This document shows positions 5,630 through 6,645 of a stretch of 6,645 bases of DNA, in pieces. The translations under genes were made by a program, and so were the position numbers. Numbering within the stretch: the stretch's first letter is position 1; every line of letters starts with the position of its first letter. Source of the DNA: Dehalococcoidia bacterium. Lineage in GTDB: Bacteria; Chloroflexota; Dehalococcoidia; Dehalococcoidales; JAUXAE01. Location: the NCBI GenBank assembly GCA_030665535.1, contig DAOUZU010000056.1, positions 1-6,645 of the forward strand, read 5' to 3'. The notes under the pieces are model-generated. The model was given only the letters and a program-made list of their open reading frames with translations. It did no database searches and was not told where the DNA came from.

Positions 5630-6121
5630 ATGGCGTTAGACGATTTCCTCATTCCTGAAGAAGAGGTGAAACAAAAAATACAACAGGGTGGAAATGCCTT
5701 CTATGCTACTAATAAACGAGTCATTAAATATAAAAAAAAAGTGTTCGGACTTTTTGGAGAAGAGTTTGATGACTTGGCATACATGCATATCACTTCGCTT
5801 AGTTTAGTCAATAAAGTTAGGTGGGGATGGGTATTATTTGGAATCCTGCTAATGATCATAGGTGGCGTGGGCGTTATCTGGTTTGCTAGTCCCGAATTTA
5901 CGGATTTTCTTGACACCTCTTCACAGACTATTCTTGAATATGTTTCTTACGGAATAATTGGTTTTGGTTTAATCATTGCATTATTGAGTTTTATATTTCG
6001 AGAATCATCCTATCAATTTCGAGCTGCGGGTATTAAGCCAGAGGACTGGAAAATTGAAAATGCAAAGGATATTGGCGCTACAGATTTTGTAAGGACAGTG
6101 CGAGAGTATCTTAATCAATGA
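5630..6121 (+). CDS. Membrane protein with bacterial PH-like domain split by two membrane helices
   Basis: The 163-residue product opens with FLIPEEEVKQKIQQGGNAFYATNKRVIKYKKK (6-37) followed by FDDLAYMHITSLSLVNKVRWGW (46-67). This is the usual first half of bacterial PH-like (bPH) domains: 'ATNKRVI..', then 'F.DL.Y.HI.S'. Two hydrophobic helices follow (about 66-86 and 104-124). Then come a strand-like ESSYQFRAAG (125-134) and the closing helix ATDFVRTVREYLN (150-162), typical of the PH C-terminal helix. The likely topology puts both PH parts in the cytoplasm with the loop DFLDTSSQTILE outside. The role is unknown. AAAGG at 5615-5619 lies 10 nt from the ATG, a moderate ribosome site. Codon use is A/T-rich, unlike the GC-rich genes to the left, which suggests separate ancestry. 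No partner gene is adjacent: the GNAT gene diverges and a tRNA remnant follows. Confidence 0.8.
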   Translation: MALDDFLIPEEEVKQKIQQGGNAFYATNKRVIKYKKKVFGLFGEEFDDLAYMHITSLSLVNKVRWGWVLFGILLMIIGGVGVIWFASPEFTDFLDTSSQTILEYVSYGIIGFGLIIALLSFIFRESSYQFRAAGIKPEDWKIENAKDIGATDFVRTVREYLNQ

Positions 6122-6206
6122 TTCTATTGTTGCCACATTGGATTAGCAAAACTACTGAGCAAATGCTATAAGGGTATCGGGAATCCAGAGAAATAGCTTT
6201 GAAAAA

Positions 6207-6251
6207 TGGTACCCCTGGCGTGATTCGAACACGCGACACGCGGTTTAGGAA
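6207..6251 (-). other. 3' half of a tRNA gene (resembles tRNA-Arg, anticodon CCU): candidate attachment site
   Basis: Read on the minus strand, 6251 to 6207 gives an anticodon-loop sequence TTCCTAA (6245-6251, with CCT as anticodon), the 3' anticodon stem ACCGC, a 5-nt variable loop GTGTC, and a perfect T-arm, GCGTG-TTCGAAT-CACGC (6218-6234). The 3' acceptor strand CAGGGGT, discriminator A and encoded CCA (6207-6209) follow, then a T5 run. Upstream of the loop the required GCGGT stem strand, D-arm and 5' acceptor strand are absent. The gene is therefore cut at the anticodon loop. This is how attachment sites left by tRNA-targeting integrases look: the duplicated 3' half marks the far end of the element. 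By polarity the element lies at higher coordinates and 6206 downwards is the original flank. One oddity is that the acceptor strand ends in T, which would need A or G at position 1. Confidence 0.75.
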
Positions 6252-6260
6252 TTCGAGATT

Positions 6261-6288
6261 AAACGTACCAAAGAGTGTTTTTACGTTT
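6261..6288. repeat. Inverted repeat next to the tRNA remnant
   Basis: AAACGTA (6261-6267) and TACGTTT (6282-6288) are perfect 7-bp inverted repeats separated by 14 bp. They lie 10 bp outside the end of the tRNA remnant on the presumed element side. Recombinase or directionality-factor binding is possible but unproven. Confidence 0.4.
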
Positions 6289-6359
6289 GAATACGTCTAA
6301 TTTGGAAGAATCCCCATACCTGTCCGTAGCTTTGAGTGACATTGTGTGTCATGCAGTTG

Positions 6360-6378
6360 GTTTGCAAAATGTTTGCAA
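6360..6378 (+). repeat. Tandem 8-bp direct repeats, 11-bp period
   Basis: GTTTGCAA occurs at 6360-6367 and again at 6371-6378, start to start 11 bp, about one helical turn. Short direct repeats about 110 bp from a core site resemble arm-type binding sites of tyrosine recombinases. The resemblance is in spacing and position only. Confidence 0.45.
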
Positions 6379-6570
6379 TTCCTAGGGCTTGAATTAGGTT
6401 CCATATACCTCCATGTGTTCAGCCCATCACTTGATCCATTCTATGGGACTGGACTCTTAGATTCTCCCCAAGTACTAATCCCTCCGGAAGAGGCAGTATA
6501 TTTTAGTATGCATACTTTTTTCCACGTAGGGTATCCAAAAGGACTAGTTGAAATTAGGCATAAATGCGGA

Positions 6571-6598
6571 TAGACACATGCTCTTATAGTGCTATGAT
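6571..6598 (+). promoter_or_regulatory. Candidate sigma-70 promoter reading out of the window
   Basis: TAGACA (6571-6576, five of six -35 positions) and TATGAT (6593-6598, five of six -10 positions) are separated by 16 nt. The predicted start is near 6605. The gene it would serve begins beyond the window: the ATG at 6638 has GAAGG only 2 nt before it, too close to be a good start. Confidence 0.45.
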
Positions 6599-6611
6599 TA
6601 TATTTAAGTAA

Positions 6612-6626
6612 CACATCTGGGATGTG
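6612..6626. repeat. Perfect dyad just downstream of the 6571-6598 promoter
   Basis: CACATC (6612-6617) and GATGTG (6621-6626) are perfect 6-bp inverted repeats around TGG. They would sit at about +7 to +21 of the predicted transcript. That is a normal place for a repressor operator, or for a small 5' mRNA hairpin. Confidence 0.4.
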
Positions 6627-6645
6627 GCTAGAAGGCTATGGATAT

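Larger units (their letters stand above)
6252..6645. other. A/T-rich stretch beside the tRNA remnant, no convincing gene; probable end of an integrated element
   Basis: No recognisable gene was found in these roughly 390 bases. One open frame (GTG 6346 to TAG 6571-6573, plus strand, 75 residues) has no ribosome site and no clear family. Its SMHTFFHVGYP segment faintly recalls the HTFFM-x-FP motif of DUF192 proteins, but the rest does not fit. The stretch does hold short repeats near the tRNA remnant and a promoter-like site at its right end, both listed separately. If the tRNA remnant is an attachment site, this is the terminal non-coding part of the element. Confidence 0.4.

Noticed and set aside
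6207..6251. Reading the remnant as the 3' end of a tmRNA (ssrA), another common integration target.
   Set aside because: The bases before the T-arm fit a 5-nt variable loop, 3' anticodon stem and anticodon loop of a normal tRNA.
6346..6573. 75-residue plus-strand open frame with a GTG start.
   Set aside because: It has no ribosome site, no coherent family and only a faint DUF192-like HTFF segment. The frame begins at the first GTG after a stop and overlaps the repeat sites. Not supported as a gene.
6207..6645. Alternative reading of the tRNA remnant: a tRNA-Arg(CCU) split by a group I intron in the anticodon loop, as known in some bacteria.
   Set aside because: On the minus strand no 5' half is found between 6645 and 6252: no acceptor partner of CAGGGGT and no GCGGT stem strand. 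An intron longer than the remaining window cannot be excluded.
1..6645. CRISPR array, rRNA, insertion-sequence ends or transposase genes.
   Set aside because: No regularly spaced repeats, rRNA-like sequence, transposase motif or long terminal inverted repeats were seen.

Overview
The window reads as a bacterial chromosome segment in three parts. The left and central parts (1 to about 5400) are GC-rich and densely packed. The right part (about 5540 to 6645) is clearly A/T-richer and sparsely coding. The gene content suggests an anaerobic or sediment bacterium of the Chloroflexota/Dehalococcoidia type: an Rrf2-cysK-cysE cysteine operon with a free-standing NIL-domain protein, and an HtpX-type protease that starts MWEQIRSN and ends in a zinc ribbon. 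That placement rests on protein style only and is not certain.

Region 1 (1-2172, + strand) is a sulfur-assimilation operon. It holds the C-terminal end of an Rrf2-family regulator that keeps a C-x5-C cysteine pair, then cysteine synthase (cysK), then serine O-acetyltransferase (cysE, GTG start directly abutting the cysK stop). A 77-residue NIL-domain protein of unknown role follows. CysE makes O-acetylserine and CysK converts it with sulfide to cysteine. The regulator is a plausible sensor of cysteine or Fe-S status.

Region 2 (2187-5372, - strand) converges on region 1 with only 14 bp between stop codons. In transcription order it contains a two-part GNAT acetyltransferase, then a membrane-proteostasis operon: a double zf-TFIIB zinc-ribbon protein, LemA, and an HtpX-like M48 membrane protease with an extra C-terminal zinc ribbon. 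A good promoter (perfect -35, 17-nt spacer) lies just upstream of the zinc-ribbon gene. It argues for a GTG start at 4414 rather than the longer TTG-initiated frame from 4507.

Region 3 (5373-6645) holds one convincing gene, a small PH-like protein interrupted by two membrane helices. It also holds a 45-bp 3' half of a tRNA gene (- strand, 6207-6251) that resembles tRNA-Arg(CCU) and is cut off at the anticodon loop. This is the classic footprint of a tRNA-targeting integrative element. By its orientation, the element should lie to the right of 6251, running out of the window. Close to it are tandem GTTTGCAA repeats, an inverted repeat, and a promoter with a dyad at the window edge. The sequence does not show an obviously new multi-gene system. 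The strongest leads are this integration boundary, the NIL protein in the cysteine operon, and the zinc-ribbon/LemA/HtpX set.
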